Shown: positions 29,770-38,918 of the stretch, in pieces
How positions within the stretch are numbered: position 1 is the stretch's first letter
Layout: each line of letters starts with the position of its first letter
Source: Lentzea sp. NEAU-D7
GTDB lineage: Bacteria; Actinomycetota; Actinomycetes; Mycobacteriales; Pseudonocardiaceae
Assembly (NCBI RefSeq): GCF_026242055.1
Contig: NZ_JAPJDL010000016.1
Span: 81,282-145,281, forward strand
Direction of reading: 5' to 3'
Length of the DNA stretch: 64,000 bases
Notes under the pieces: model-generated
Database searches by the model: none
Seen by the model: only the letters and a program-made list of their open reading frames with translations
What the model was told of the DNA's origin: nothing
Made by a program: the position numbers and the translations under genes

Positions 29770-30774
29770 GTGCTCCGCTACACCATTCGACGGCTGGTTC
29801 AGCTGGTCGGCGTGGTGCTGGTGCTCTCGCTGCTGCTCTTCGCGTGGATGCGACTCCTCCCAGGAGGGCCGGTTTCGGCCCTCCTGGGAGAGCGCGCTAC
29901 GCCGGAGTCGCGCGAAGCCCTCACCAAGCAGCTCGGCCTCGACCAGCCGATCATCGTGCAGTACTTCAAGTTCCTCGGTCGCGCCGCGAGCGGCGACTTC
30001 GGCGTCTCCACCGGTGTTCAGCCCGGTGACTCGGCGCTCGAGATCTTCCTCCAGCGGTTCCCCGCGACCATCGAGCTCAGCTTCTTCGCGATCGTCATCG
30101 CGATCGCGATCGGCGTTCCGCTCGGGTACCTCGCCGCGAAGCGCCGCGGCGGCTGGTTCGACAACCTCAGCGTCATCGGCTCGCTCATCGGCGTCGCGGT
30201 GCCGGTGTTCTTCCTCGCCTACGTGCTCAAGGACGCGGCATCGGTCGGGCTCGGCCTGCCGTCGCAGGGCAGGCAGGGCGACATCAACGCCACCCGCGTC
30301 ACCGGCTTCTTCACGCTGGACGGCATCCTCACCGGTGAGTTCGACGCGACTCTGGACGCGCTGGAACACCTGATCCTGCCGTCCATCGCGCTCGCCACGA
30401 TCCCGTTCGCGGTGATCTTCCGCATCACCAGGGCGGCCGTGCTCGACGTGCTCGACGAGGACTTCGTGCGCACCGCCGAGTCCAAGGGCCTCACCGCACC
30501 GCTGATCCGCCGCCGGCACGTGATGCGCAACGCGATGCTGCCGGTCGTCACGACGATCGGCCTGCAGACCGGTGCGCTGCTCTCCGGCGCGGTGCTCACC
30601 GAGAAGGTGTTCTCGATCCCCGGTGTCGGTCAGGCGCTCGCCATCGGGTTCGAAAGGCGTGACTACCCGGTGCTGCTGCTGTTGATCATCATGGCCACGA
30701 TCGTCTACGTCGTGGTCAACCTGTTGGTCGACCTCTCGTACGCGCTCATCGACCCGCGCATCAGGACGAGGTGA
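29770..30774 (+). CDS. ABC transporter permease, DppB/OppB type
   Basis: This 334-aa inner-membrane protein has six predicted helices, starting YTIRRLVQLVGVVLVLSLLL. It carries the EAA-loop of binding-protein-dependent permeases (ITRAAVLDVLDEDFVRTAES, then KGLTAPLIRRRHVMRNAML). The N-terminal segment LPGGPVSALLGERATPES is typical of DppB. It forms the pore with the permease encoded next, whose GTG overlaps this stop. GTG start at 29770. Confidence 0.93.
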   Translation: MLRYTIRRLVQLVGVVLVLSLLLFAWMRLLPGGPVSALLGERATPESREALTKQLGLDQPIIVQYFKFLGRAASGDFGVSTGVQPGDSALEIFLQRFPATIELSFFAIVIAIAIGVPLGYLAAKRRGGWFDNLSVIGSLIGVAVPVFFLAYVLKDAASVGLGLPSQGRQGDINATRVTGFFTLDGILTGEFDATLDALEHLILPSIALATIPFAVIFRITRAAVLDVLDEDFVRTAESKGLTAPLIRRRHVMRNAMLPVVTTIGLQTGALLSGAVLTEKVFSIPGVGQALAIGFERRDYPVLLLLIIMATIVYVVVNLLVDLSYALIDPRIRTR

Positions 30775-31703
30775 GCGCAGTGGCACTCGGAGTCTCCAAG
30801 AAGGAAAAGATCGACGACCTCGCCGAGACCGCGGGCGTCTCGCTCGCGGCGAGCGCGTGGAAGCGGCTCAAGCGCAGCCCGGTGTTCATCATCGGCGCGG
30901 TGATCATCGGCATCTTCATCGTGGTGTCGCTGCTGTCGCCGTGGCTCGCCCCGCACGACCCGTCCGACAAGATGCTGATCGACCAGGTCGTCAAGGCGCG
31001 CAACGAGATCCCGCCCGCCCAGCCCGGCCACCCGCTCGGTGGTGACCTGCAGGGCCGCGACTTCTTCTCGCGCCTGCTCGTCGGCTCGCAGCAGACGCTG
31101 ATCGTCGGCGTTGGTGCGACGCTGATCGGACTCACCGGCGGCCTGATCCTCGGCACGCTCGCGGGCGCCATCGGCGGCTGGGTCGACTCGATGGTCATGC
31201 GCCTGGTCGACGTCATGCTGTCGCTGCCGTCGCTGCTGCTGGCGTTCTCGATCGCGGCGATGTTCGCGCGACCGAGCCAGTTCACCGTGATCCTCGCGGT
31301 CGCGATCGTGCAGATCCCGGTGTTCGCCCGGTTGCTCAGAGGGTCGATGCTCGCGCAACGGCACAGCGACCACGTGCTCGCGGCGACGGCGCTCGGCGTG
31401 AAGAAGGGCGCGATCGTGTTCCGGCACATGCTGCCGAACTCGCTCAGCCCGGTGATCGTGCAGTCGACGCTCGTGCTGGCCACCGCGATCATCGAGGCGG
31501 CGGCGCTGTCGTTCCTCGGCCTCGGCAACCCGGACGACCGGATCCCGGAGTGGGGGCAGATGCTCGGCGACGTGCAGAACGTCTTCGACACGCATCCGCA
31601 CCTCGCCGCGTGGCCCGCGGTCTGCATCATCATCGTCGCGCTCGGCTTCACGCTCATGGGCGAGACCCTGCGCGAAGCCCTCGACCCGAAGAACAGGCGG
31701 TGA
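30771..31703 (+). CDS. ABC transporter permease, DppC/OppC type
   Basis: This 310-aa membrane protein has an N-terminal cytoplasmic tail, a first helix FIIGAVIIGIFIVVSLLSPW, the LAPHDPSD and HPLGGDLQGRDFFSRLL signatures of the DppC subfamily, and the EAA loop (HSDHVLAATALGVKKGAIVF, then RHMLPNSLSPVIVQ). It overlaps the upstream permease by 4 nt (GTGA). A second in-frame GTG at 30780 is an alternative start. It is the partner of the DppB-like subunit in the peptide import channel. Confidence 0.93.
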   Translation: MSAVALGVSKKEKIDDLAETAGVSLAASAWKRLKRSPVFIIGAVIIGIFIVVSLLSPWLAPHDPSDKMLIDQVVKARNEIPPAQPGHPLGGDLQGRDFFSRLLVGSQQTLIVGVGATLIGLTGGLILGTLAGAIGGWVDSMVMRLVDVMLSLPSLLLAFSIAAMFARPSQFTVILAVAIVQIPVFARLLRGSMLAQRHSDHVLAATALGVKKGAIVFRHMLPNSLSPVIVQSTLVLATAIIEAAALSFLGLGNPDDRIPEWGQMLGDVQNVFDTHPHLAAWPAVCIIIVALGFTLMGETLREALDPKNRR

Positions 31704-31709
31704 GTCGTC

Positions 31710-32704
<995 letters not shown>

Positions 32705-32708
<4 letters not shown>

Positions 32709-33811
32709 GCGAGACCCTGGTTTCCGTGCAGGACATGAAGGTGCACTTCCCGATCAAGCGGGGCGTGTTCATGGACCGCACCGTCGGCTACGTCTACGCG
32801 GTCGACGGCGTCGACCTCGAGATCAAGCGCGGCGAGACCTACGGCCTGGTCGGCGAGTCCGGTTGCGGCAAGTCCACCCTCGGGCGGGCGATGCTGCGGC
32901 TCAACGAGCCGACCGCGGGCAAGATGGTGTTCGACGGCCAGGACTTCTCCGCCCTCAAGGGCGAGGAGCTCCGCAAGATGCGGCGCCGGATCCAGATGGT
33001 GTTCCAGGACCCGCTGTCCTCGCTCGACCCGCGCCAGTCCGTGGAGTCGATCCTGATCGAGGGCCTGCGGGCGCACGGCCTGGACAAGGGCAAGGAGTCG
33101 ACCAACAAGCGGCTTCGCGAGCTGCTCACGGCCGTCGGCCTGCCGACCACCGCGCTGCGCAAGTACCCGCACGAGTTCTCGGGCGGTCAGCGGCAGCGCA
33201 TCGGCATCGCGCGGGCCCTGGCACTGGAGCCGGACCTGATCGTCGCCGACGAGCCGGTGTCCGCGCTGGACGTGTCGGTGCAGGCGCAGGTCGTGAACCT
33301 CATGGAGCAGCTCCAGGAGCAGTTCGGCCTGACCTACCTGGTGATCGCGCACGACCTCGCGGTCGTGAAGCACATCTCCGACCGCGTGGGTGTGATGTAC
33401 CTCGGCGGCCTGGTCGAGGAGGCCTCCTCCGAGGACCTCTACGCCGAGCCGCTGCACCCGTACACGCGGGCGCTGCTGTCGGCGATCCCGGTGCCCGACC
33501 CCGTGGTCGAGGACCGGCGCGAACGGATCCTGCTCGCGGGCGACCTCCCGTCGCCGGCGAACCCGCCCAGCGGCTGCCGGTTCCACACCCGGTGCCCGTG
33601 GCGGCAGGAGACCAAGTGCGACACCGACCGGCCGGTCCTGCGGGAGCTCAAGCCGGGCCACAAGGTGGCGTGCCACTGGGCGGAGCAGATCCAGTCCGGC
33701 GAGATCAAGCCGCACGAGGTGAAGCCGATCCTGGTGGAGGAGGGCGACGGTCTGTCGCCCGACGTCCCGCTCGTGGGACCGGCTTCGGTGACCGAAGCGC
33801 TCAACCCGTAG
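32705..33811 (+). CDS. Peptide ABC transporter ATP-binding protein, DppF/OppF type
   Basis: This 368-aa ATPase has Walker A LVGESGCGKSTLGRA, Q-loop MVFQDPLSSLDPR, signature FSGGQRQRIGIARALA, Walker B LIVADEPVSALDVS and VIAHDLAVVKH. The C-terminal Cys-containing extension is GCRFHTRCPWRQETKC. It completes the five-gene import system; stop and start codons overlap (ATGA) with the DppD-like gene. The C-terminal 35 residues are acidic and longer than in many homologs. A strong terminator follows at 33828. Confidence 0.94.
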
Positions 33812-33827
33812 TTCGTGTTCTCCGGCC

Positions 33828-33854
33828 GGGGCCACCTCACTTCGAGGTGGCCCC
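33828..33854 (+). terminator. Terminator of the peptide transporter operon
   Basis: GGGGCCACCTC (33828-33838) and GAGGTGGCCCC (33844-33854) form a perfect 11-bp stem with a 5-nt loop, followed by GTTCGTTT. It lies 17 bp past the last stop codon of the operon. Confidence 0.88.
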
Positions 33855-33890
33855 GTTCGTTTCTCCAGGGCTCTGCGTTGTCCTCGGTGG

Positions 33891-34472
33891 ATGGACAGTC
33901 GTGGCTCGATCCTCCTGCGCGCGGCGGAGATCGCCTCGGTCGACGGCCTGGAGGGCGTCACGATCGGGCGGCTCGCGGTCGAGCTCGGCATGAGCAAGAG
34001 CGGGGTGTTCTCGCACTTCGGCGCCAAGGAGGAGCTGCAGATCTGCACCGTGCACACGGCGGCGGAGATCTTCGCGCACGAGGTCGTGATGGCGGGCGGA
34101 ACGCTGCTGGACCTGAGCGAGCGCTGGCTCGACTACTCGAAGCGCCGCGTGTTCCCCGGCGGCTGCTTCTTCGTCGTGACCCGCTCGGAGTTCGCCGCGA
34201 AGCCCGGCCGCGTGCGCGACGCGCTGATGCTCTTCAACCTGCGCTGGATCTCACTGCTGGAACGGCTGTGCGGCGACGCCCAGATGGCGTTCGAGGTGGA
34301 CGCGCTGCTGGCGGCCGCGGACCGGTTCGCGGTGCTCTACGACGACGCCTCGGCGTACGAGAGAGTGCGGCTGGCGTTGCGCGCACGGACCGCCATGCCG
34401 ACCGGGATGGAGATGAGCGTGGCCACGCCGAACGACAACAGCATCGCGAGCCACGCCTCGTCGACGAGCTGA
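33891..34472 (+). CDS. TetR/AcrR family transcriptional regulator
   Basis: This 193-aa protein has the TetR N-terminal HTH (ILLRAAEIASVDGLEGVTIG, then RLAVELGMSKSGVFSHFGAK) and a helical ligand-binding domain beginning EELQICTVHTAAEIFAHEVV, with CFFVVTRSEFAAKPGRVRD. The natural TetR domain ends near residue 165. The last 28 residues (AMPTGMEMSVATPNDNSIAS and on) are low-complexity and encoded antisense to the converging DedA gene. The overlap of the two coding regions is 136 bp. Target and ligand are unknown. Confidence 0.85.
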   Translation: MDSRGSILLRAAEIASVDGLEGVTIGRLAVELGMSKSGVFSHFGAKEELQICTVHTAAEIFAHEVVMAGGTLLDLSERWLDYSKRRVFPGGCFFVVTRSEFAAKPGRVRDALMLFNLRWISLLERLCGDAQMAFEVDALLAAADRFAVLYDDASAYERVRLALRARTAMPTGMEMSVATPNDNSIASHASSTS

Positions 34473-34912
34473 CCGCCGATGTACCCGACGGTGGCGGGGT
34501 AGAGGCTCCACAGCGCCGACCCGAGCGCCGCGACCGGCACGAACCGGCGCAGCGGCCACTTCAGCGCCCCCGTCAGCAGCGCCCCGACGATGCCGCCCGC
34601 GGGCAGGAACCGCGCCGCGATGAGGATCGTCTCGCCCTTGGTCGCGAGCTGGTCGGCCGTCCACACGACCATCGACCGCGCCTTGGCGTTCCGGTTGACC
34701 TTGTCGAGGGCCCGCATCCCCATCCGGCGCCCCGCGGTAAAGTTGATCATGTCACTGAGCAGGCAGCCCGCCGCGGCGACGAGCACGACCAGGTAGAGCG
34801 GAACCTCACCGGACGCGGCCAGGACGCCGGCGCCGATGAGCACGGCCTCCGTCGGTGCCAGCGGCACCACGGCGACCAGGAACAGCACTACGAGGCTGGC
34901 TGCGGTGCTCAT
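34337..34912 (-). CDS. DedA family membrane protein
   Basis: This 191-aa protein has four to five hydrophobic segments (ASLVVLFLVAVVPLAPTEAV at the N-terminus). The DedA/VTT-fold signatures are GCLLSDMINFTAGRRMGMRA and ARFLPAGGIVGALLTGALKW. DedA proteins act in lipid or undecaprenyl-phosphate flipping and membrane homeostasis. The last 45 codons overlap the converging TetR gene. Two GTTCACC heptamers occur 2-30 nt before the ATG on the same strand. Confidence 0.88.
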   Translation of the reverse strand: MSTAASLVVLFLVAVVPLAPTEAVLIGAGVLAASGEVPLYLVVLVAAAGCLLSDMINFTAGRRMGMRALDKVNRNAKARSMVVWTADQLATKGETILIAARFLPAGGIVGALLTGALKWPLRRFVPVAALGSALWSLYPATVGYIGGQLVDEAWLAMLLSFGVATLISIPVGMAVRARNASRTLSYAEASS

Positions 34913-34930
34913 GATCGGTGAACGTACGTG

Positions 34931-34957
34931 ACCCAGGTGAACAATCCCGACCTGGGT
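34931..34957. promoter_or_regulatory. ACCCAGGT inverted repeat upstream of the DedA gene
   Basis: ACCCAGGT (34931-34938) and ACCTGGGT (34950-34957) are perfect 8-bp arms with an 11-nt spacer, followed on the plus strand by GTTTCTTC. It could be a terminator for plus-strand transcription or an operator for the DedA gene. The rest of the DedA-phosphatase spacer (to 35146) shows nothing else clear. Confidence 0.4.
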
Positions 34958-35146
34958 GTTTCTTCAGCGTGCCCACAGGTAGCACGCGCGGCTCGTCCGA
35001 ACGGCCGCGCCCGTTGTCCGAAAGGGCATGACTGGGCGTGACACGGGGCGTTCGTGCGCCCCTCCGCACCGCCACCTGCCTGGTGTGATCCAGGTCATCC
35101 GCCTTCTGGCGCTCCGGCCTGAGGGTCGTGCGGCGGTTTCTCCGCG

Positions 35147-35176
35147 TTGACCTGCGAGATCGGCCGTAGTTAACGT
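35147..35176 (+). promoter_or_regulatory. Candidate promoter of the secreted phosphatase gene
   Basis: TTGACC (35147-35152) and TAACGT (35171-35176) are 18 bp apart, about 65 bp before the GTG start at 35243. Confidence 0.5.
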
Positions 35177-35242
35177 CCGAACTCAATTGGGAAGCTTGTT
35201 TACCAATCCTTCGAGCCGCCGCCTTTGCCCAGGAGGAACGAA

Positions 35243-36811
35243 GTGATCAAAAAGCACACCAGAGCTGGTGTCGCGATAGCCCTGTTCGCGTTGGTGGTCC
35301 CCCAGATCGCCGCGTCGGGCACGGCCAACGCGGCTGATTCCCTGCTGTCCGCCAACAAACCCACCACCGTCTCGTCCGTGGAAGCCGAGACCTTCGGCGG
35401 CGCCAACGCCGTCGACGGGAACTCGACCACCCGGTGGGCGAGCCTCGAGGGCGTCGACCCGCAGTGGATCGCCGTCGACCTCGGTGGTGCCGCCACCATC
35501 TCGAGGGTCAAGCTCAACTGGGAGGTCGCGTACGCCTCCGAGTACAAGATCCAGACGTCGAGCGACGGCTCGTCGTGGAGCACCAAGAAGACCCTCACCG
35601 GTCAGAACGGTGGCATCGACGACATCGCGATCTCGACGAGCGGCCGCTACGTGCGGATCTACGGCACCAAGCGCGGCACGCCCTACGGCTACTCGCTGTG
35701 GGACCTCGAGGTCTGGGGCAGCATCGCCAACGGCGACGTCACCGCTCCGACCGCGCCGTCCGGGCTCGCGAGCACGGGCACCACGTCGAACTCGGTCAGT
35801 CTGCAGTGGACGGCCGCGACCGACAACGTCGGTGTCACCGGCTACGAGGTCCTGCGCAACGGCAGCGTCGTCGGCACCCCGACCGGCACCACGTTCACCG
35901 ACTCGGGCCTCGCGTCCGGCACCGCGTTCACCTACACGGTCCGTGCGCGTGACCTGGCGGGCAACGTGTCGGCGGCGAGCAACGCGGTGCAGGCGACGAC
36001 CCTGCCCGCCGGACCCGGCGACAGCATCACGGTCGTCGCCGCCGGTGACATCGCGTCGCTGACGAACACCGAGCACTACGAGACCGCGAAGCTCATCGAC
36101 CAGATCAAGCCGAACCACGTTCTTACGGTCGGCGACAACCAGTACGACAGCGGCACGCTCACGGAGTTCAGGAACCACTACGACAAGTCGTGGGGCCGGT
36201 ACAAGAGCATCACCCACCCGGCGACCGGCAACCACGAGTGGGAGGACAACCTCAACGGCTACAAGTCGTACTTCGGCGCGCAGGCCTACCCGGCCGGCAA
36301 GCCGTACTACAGCTGGGAAGCCGGCGAGTTCCACTTCGTCTCGTTCGACTCCCAGCTGATGTACGACACGGGCAGCGACTCGACGCAGCTGAACTGGCTG
36401 AAGGCCGACCTGGCCGCGAACACCAAGCCGTGCGTCGTCGGCTACTGGCACCACCCGCGGTTCAACTCCGGCAACTACGGCGACAAGCCCAAGATGGCGC
36501 CGGTGTGGAACGTGTTCGCGGACGCCAAGGCCGACCTGGTGCTCTCGGGTCACGACCACCACTACGAACGCATCAAGCCGCTGAACAAGAGCGGTGCGGT
36601 GGACGAGGCCAACGGTCTGCGCTCGGCGATCATCGGCATCGGCGGCGACTACCTCTACCAGGACGTCAAGCCGCGTGCGGGCGTCGAGAACTGGTTCGCG
36701 GACACCCACGGCGTCGTGAAGTTCACCCTGTCCGGTCGCTCCTACTCGTGGGAGGTCGTCGACACGGCGGGCCGGGTGCGAGACAAGGCCGGTCCTTACA
36801 ACTGTCGTTAG
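35243..36811 (+). CDS. Secreted purple-acid-phosphatase-like metallophosphoesterase with discoidin and FnIII domains
   Basis: This 522-aa exported enzyme has a signal peptide (IKKHTRAGVAIALFALVVPQ, cleavage near TANAADS). A discoidin/F5-8C carbohydrate-binding-like domain spans about residues 32-160 (NAVDGNSTTRWAS, WIAVDLGG, YVRIYGT). A fibronectin III domain covers about 165-255. The metallophosphoesterase domain follows, with AAGDIA, LTVGDNQY, TGNHEWED, YWHHPRF and LSGHDHHYERI supplying the metal ligands. It likely releases phosphate from organic esters outside the cell. The GTG at 35243 has GGAGG six nt upstream. It is 29 bp from the MFS gene, so probably co-transcribed. Confidence 0.9.
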   Translation: MIKKHTRAGVAIALFALVVPQIAASGTANAADSLLSANKPTTVSSVEAETFGGANAVDGNSTTRWASLEGVDPQWIAVDLGGAATISRVKLNWEVAYASEYKIQTSSDGSSWSTKKTLTGQNGGIDDIAISTSGRYVRIYGTKRGTPYGYSLWDLEVWGSIANGDVTAPTAPSGLASTGTTSNSVSLQWTAATDNVGVTGYEVLRNGSVVGTPTGTTFTDSGLASGTAFTYTVRARDLAGNVSAASNAVQATTLPAGPGDSITVVAAGDIASLTNTEHYETAKLIDQIKPNHVLTVGDNQYDSGTLTEFRNHYDKSWGRYKSITHPATGNHEWEDNLNGYKSYFGAQAYPAGKPYYSWEAGEFHFVSFDSQLMYDTGSDSTQLNWLKADLAANTKPCVVGYWHHPRFNSGNYGDKPKMAPVWNVFADAKADLVLSGHDHHYERIKPLNKSGAVDEANGLRSAIIGIGGDYLYQDVKPRAGVENWFADTHGVVKFTLSGRSYSWEVVDTAGRVRDKAGPYNCR

Positions 36812-36840
36812 CCGGATCTGGCTGTTGATCGGAGGCCGTC

Positions 36841-37974
36841 GTGTACATCGCAACCGCTAGGCAAGCTCCGGCTTCGGGTGGCACCGGCAGGATCGCGGGG
36901 AACGTCCTCGCACTGGGCGCGGTGTCCCTGCTCACGGACGTCTCGTCCGAGATGGTCACCGCCATCCTGCCGCTGTACCTGGTGCTGGGGCTGGGGTTCT
37001 CCCCACTGCAGTTCGGTGTGCTCGACGGCATCTACACCGGTGTGACGGCACTCGTTCGCGTTGCGGGCGGTCACGCCGCGGACCGCTGGCAACGGCGCAA
37101 GTTCGTGGCCGGGCTGGGGTACGGGATCTCGGCGCTGGGCAAGCTCGGCCTGCTCGCCGCCGGGACCTCGGCCACCGCGATGGGGCTCGTGCTGGCCGGG
37201 GACCGGACCGGCAAGGGCTTGCGCACCGCGCCGAGGGACGCGCTCATCACGTTGAGCAGTGAACCTTCGGCGCTCGGACGGGCCTTCGGTGTCCATCGCG
37301 CGATGGACACCGTGGGCGCGTTCCTCGGCCCGCTGCTGGCGTTCTGCCTCCTGTGGACGCTGCCGGCCCGCTACGACGTGGTGTTCGTGGTGAGCTTCTG
37401 CTTCGCGGCACTGGGTTTTCTCGTTCTCGTGCTGTTCGTGCGTGATCACCGGGACGTGCTGCCACGCGTCGCGGTGTCGCTGAAGAGCGCGTTCGGTTTG
37501 CTGCGGTCCAGGCCGTTCCGGCGGGTCTGCCTGGTCGCGTGCGGGCTCGGGTTCCTGACGCTGGGCGACGGGTTCATCTACCTGTTGCTGCAGAAGAAGC
37601 TCGACGTCGAGCTCGCGTACATCGCGTTGCTGCCCCTCGGCACGGCAGGCGTGTACCTGCTCGCAGCTGTGCCGCTGGGCTCACTGGCCGATCGCGTGGG
37701 CCGGTGGAAGATCTTCCTCGCCGGGCACGTGGCGTTGCTCGGCGCGTACGTGCTGCTCGCCGGTGTTTCCGGGATTTCCCTGCTGGTCGGGGTTCTGGTG
37801 CTGCACGGGCTCTTCTACGCGTGCACCGACGGCGTGCTGATGGCCGTCGCCGGGCCGATGATCCCCGACGAGCTGCGCACGTCCGGCCTGGCTCTGCTCC
37901 AGACCGGGCAGGTGCTCGCACGTGCCGCCTCTTCCGTTCTCTTCGGTGCTCTTTGGACGTGGTTCGCTTGGTGA
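36841..37974 (+). CDS. MFS transporter
   Basis: This 377-aa permease has about 11-12 hydrophobic segments. The MFS loop motif HAADRWQRRKFVAGLGYGIS follows helix 2, and its repeat LGSLADRVGRWKIFLAGHVA opens the second half. The RTGKGLRTAPRDALITLSSE segment resembles permeases in the YbfB/arabinose-efflux branch. Substrate unknown. The GTG at 36841 has GGAGG five nt upstream. The stop overlaps the start of the next gene (GTGA). Confidence 0.88.
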   Translation: MYIATARQAPASGGTGRIAGNVLALGAVSLLTDVSSEMVTAILPLYLVLGLGFSPLQFGVLDGIYTGVTALVRVAGGHAADRWQRRKFVAGLGYGISALGKLGLLAAGTSATAMGLVLAGDRTGKGLRTAPRDALITLSSEPSALGRAFGVHRAMDTVGAFLGPLLAFCLLWTLPARYDVVFVVSFCFAALGFLVLVLFVRDHRDVLPRVAVSLKSAFGLLRSRPFRRVCLVACGLGFLTLGDGFIYLLLQKKLDVELAYIALLPLGTAGVYLLAAVPLGSLADRVGRWKIFLAGHVALLGAYVLLAGVSGISLLVGVLVLHGLFYACTDGVLMAVAGPMIPDELRTSGLALLQTGQVLARAASSVLFGALWTWFAW

Positions 37975-38918
37975 GGATCCTGATCGTCGTCGCCGCCGTG
38001 ATCGCGCTGGGCGCGGGCGCCACCGCCTACGCCCTGCGCGCTCCGCAGGAAGTCTCCGTCGCCACCGAGGCGGGTCCTGTCGAGCTGACGTCAGGACGAC
38101 TGGTGTTCGTGGACGAGGCGAGCGGCAAGGTGGCCTCGGTGCCGCTGTCGGACACCTCCAGGCCGAGGCGGGTGAGTTCGTTGTCCTGCAAGCGCTTCTA
38201 CACCGCGGGCGGACAGGGGCTGTGCCTCGCGGACGCCTCGGGGCCGTTGCCGGGCTCGACCGCGGTCTTCGTCGACCGCGGGCTGGGGGAACGCCGCCGG
38301 GTGGAGGTGGCGGGCGTGCCGAACCGCGCCAAGCTGTCGGCGGACGGGCGGATGGCGTCGTGGACGACGTTCGTCACCGGAGACTCGTACGCGCAGGCCG
38401 GCACGTTCTCCACCCGCACCGCGATCTTCGACCAGCAGACCGAGGTCTACGCCAGCAACATCGAGGGCACCGCTGTCGCGGGCGTGAAGACGGTCAACGA
38501 CATGAACTTCTGGGGTGTCACGTTCGCCTCCGACGACCGCACCTACTACGCGACTCTCAGCACGGCCGGGAAGACCTACCTGATCCAGGGCGACGCGGTG
38601 GACGAGTCAGCGAAACCGTTGCGGGAGAACGCCGAATGCCCGTCGCTCTCCCCGGACGGCAAGCGCGTGGCGTTCAAGAAGCGCGTGCCGGGTGACGGCG
38701 CGCGGCCGTGGCGCCAGCACGTGCTGGACCTGACCACGATGGTGGAGACACCCCTGGCCGAGACCCGCGGGATCGACGACCAGGTCGTGTGGCTCGACAA
38801 CGACACCATCGCCTACGGCCTGCCGGGTGAGGGAATCTGGGCCGTGCAAGCGAACGGGGAGGGCGCGCCGCGGCAACTGGTGCCGCACGCGTCCTCCCCG
38901 TCGGTTGCTCTCGGCTAG
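37971..38918 (+). CDS. Membrane-anchored TolB-like beta-propeller protein
   Basis: This 315-aa protein starts with an uncleaved helix (RILIVVAAVIALGAGATAYA) and then WD40/TolB-like blades, for example GRLVFVDEASGKVASVPL, AKLSADGRMASWTTFV, CPSLSPDGKRVAFKKR and VVWLDNDTIAYGL. It probably faces the outside of the membrane. The GTG at 37971 overlaps the MFS stop, tying it to that operon; in-frame starts at 37959 and 37968 are alternatives. Its TAG stop overlaps the TAG stop of the converging leuA. No enzymatic motif; function unknown. Confidence 0.78.
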   Translation: MRILIVVAAVIALGAGATAYALRAPQEVSVATEAGPVELTSGRLVFVDEASGKVASVPLSDTSRPRRVSSLSCKRFYTAGGQGLCLADASGPLPGSTAVFVDRGLGERRRVEVAGVPNRAKLSADGRMASWTTFVTGDSYAQAGTFSTRTAIFDQQTEVYASNIEGTAVAGVKTVNDMNFWGVTFASDDRTYYATLSTAGKTYLIQGDAVDESAKPLRENAECPSLSPDGKRVAFKKRVPGDGARPWRQHVLDLTTMVETPLAETRGIDDQVVWLDNDTIAYGLPGEGIWAVQANGEGAPRQLVPHASSPSVALG

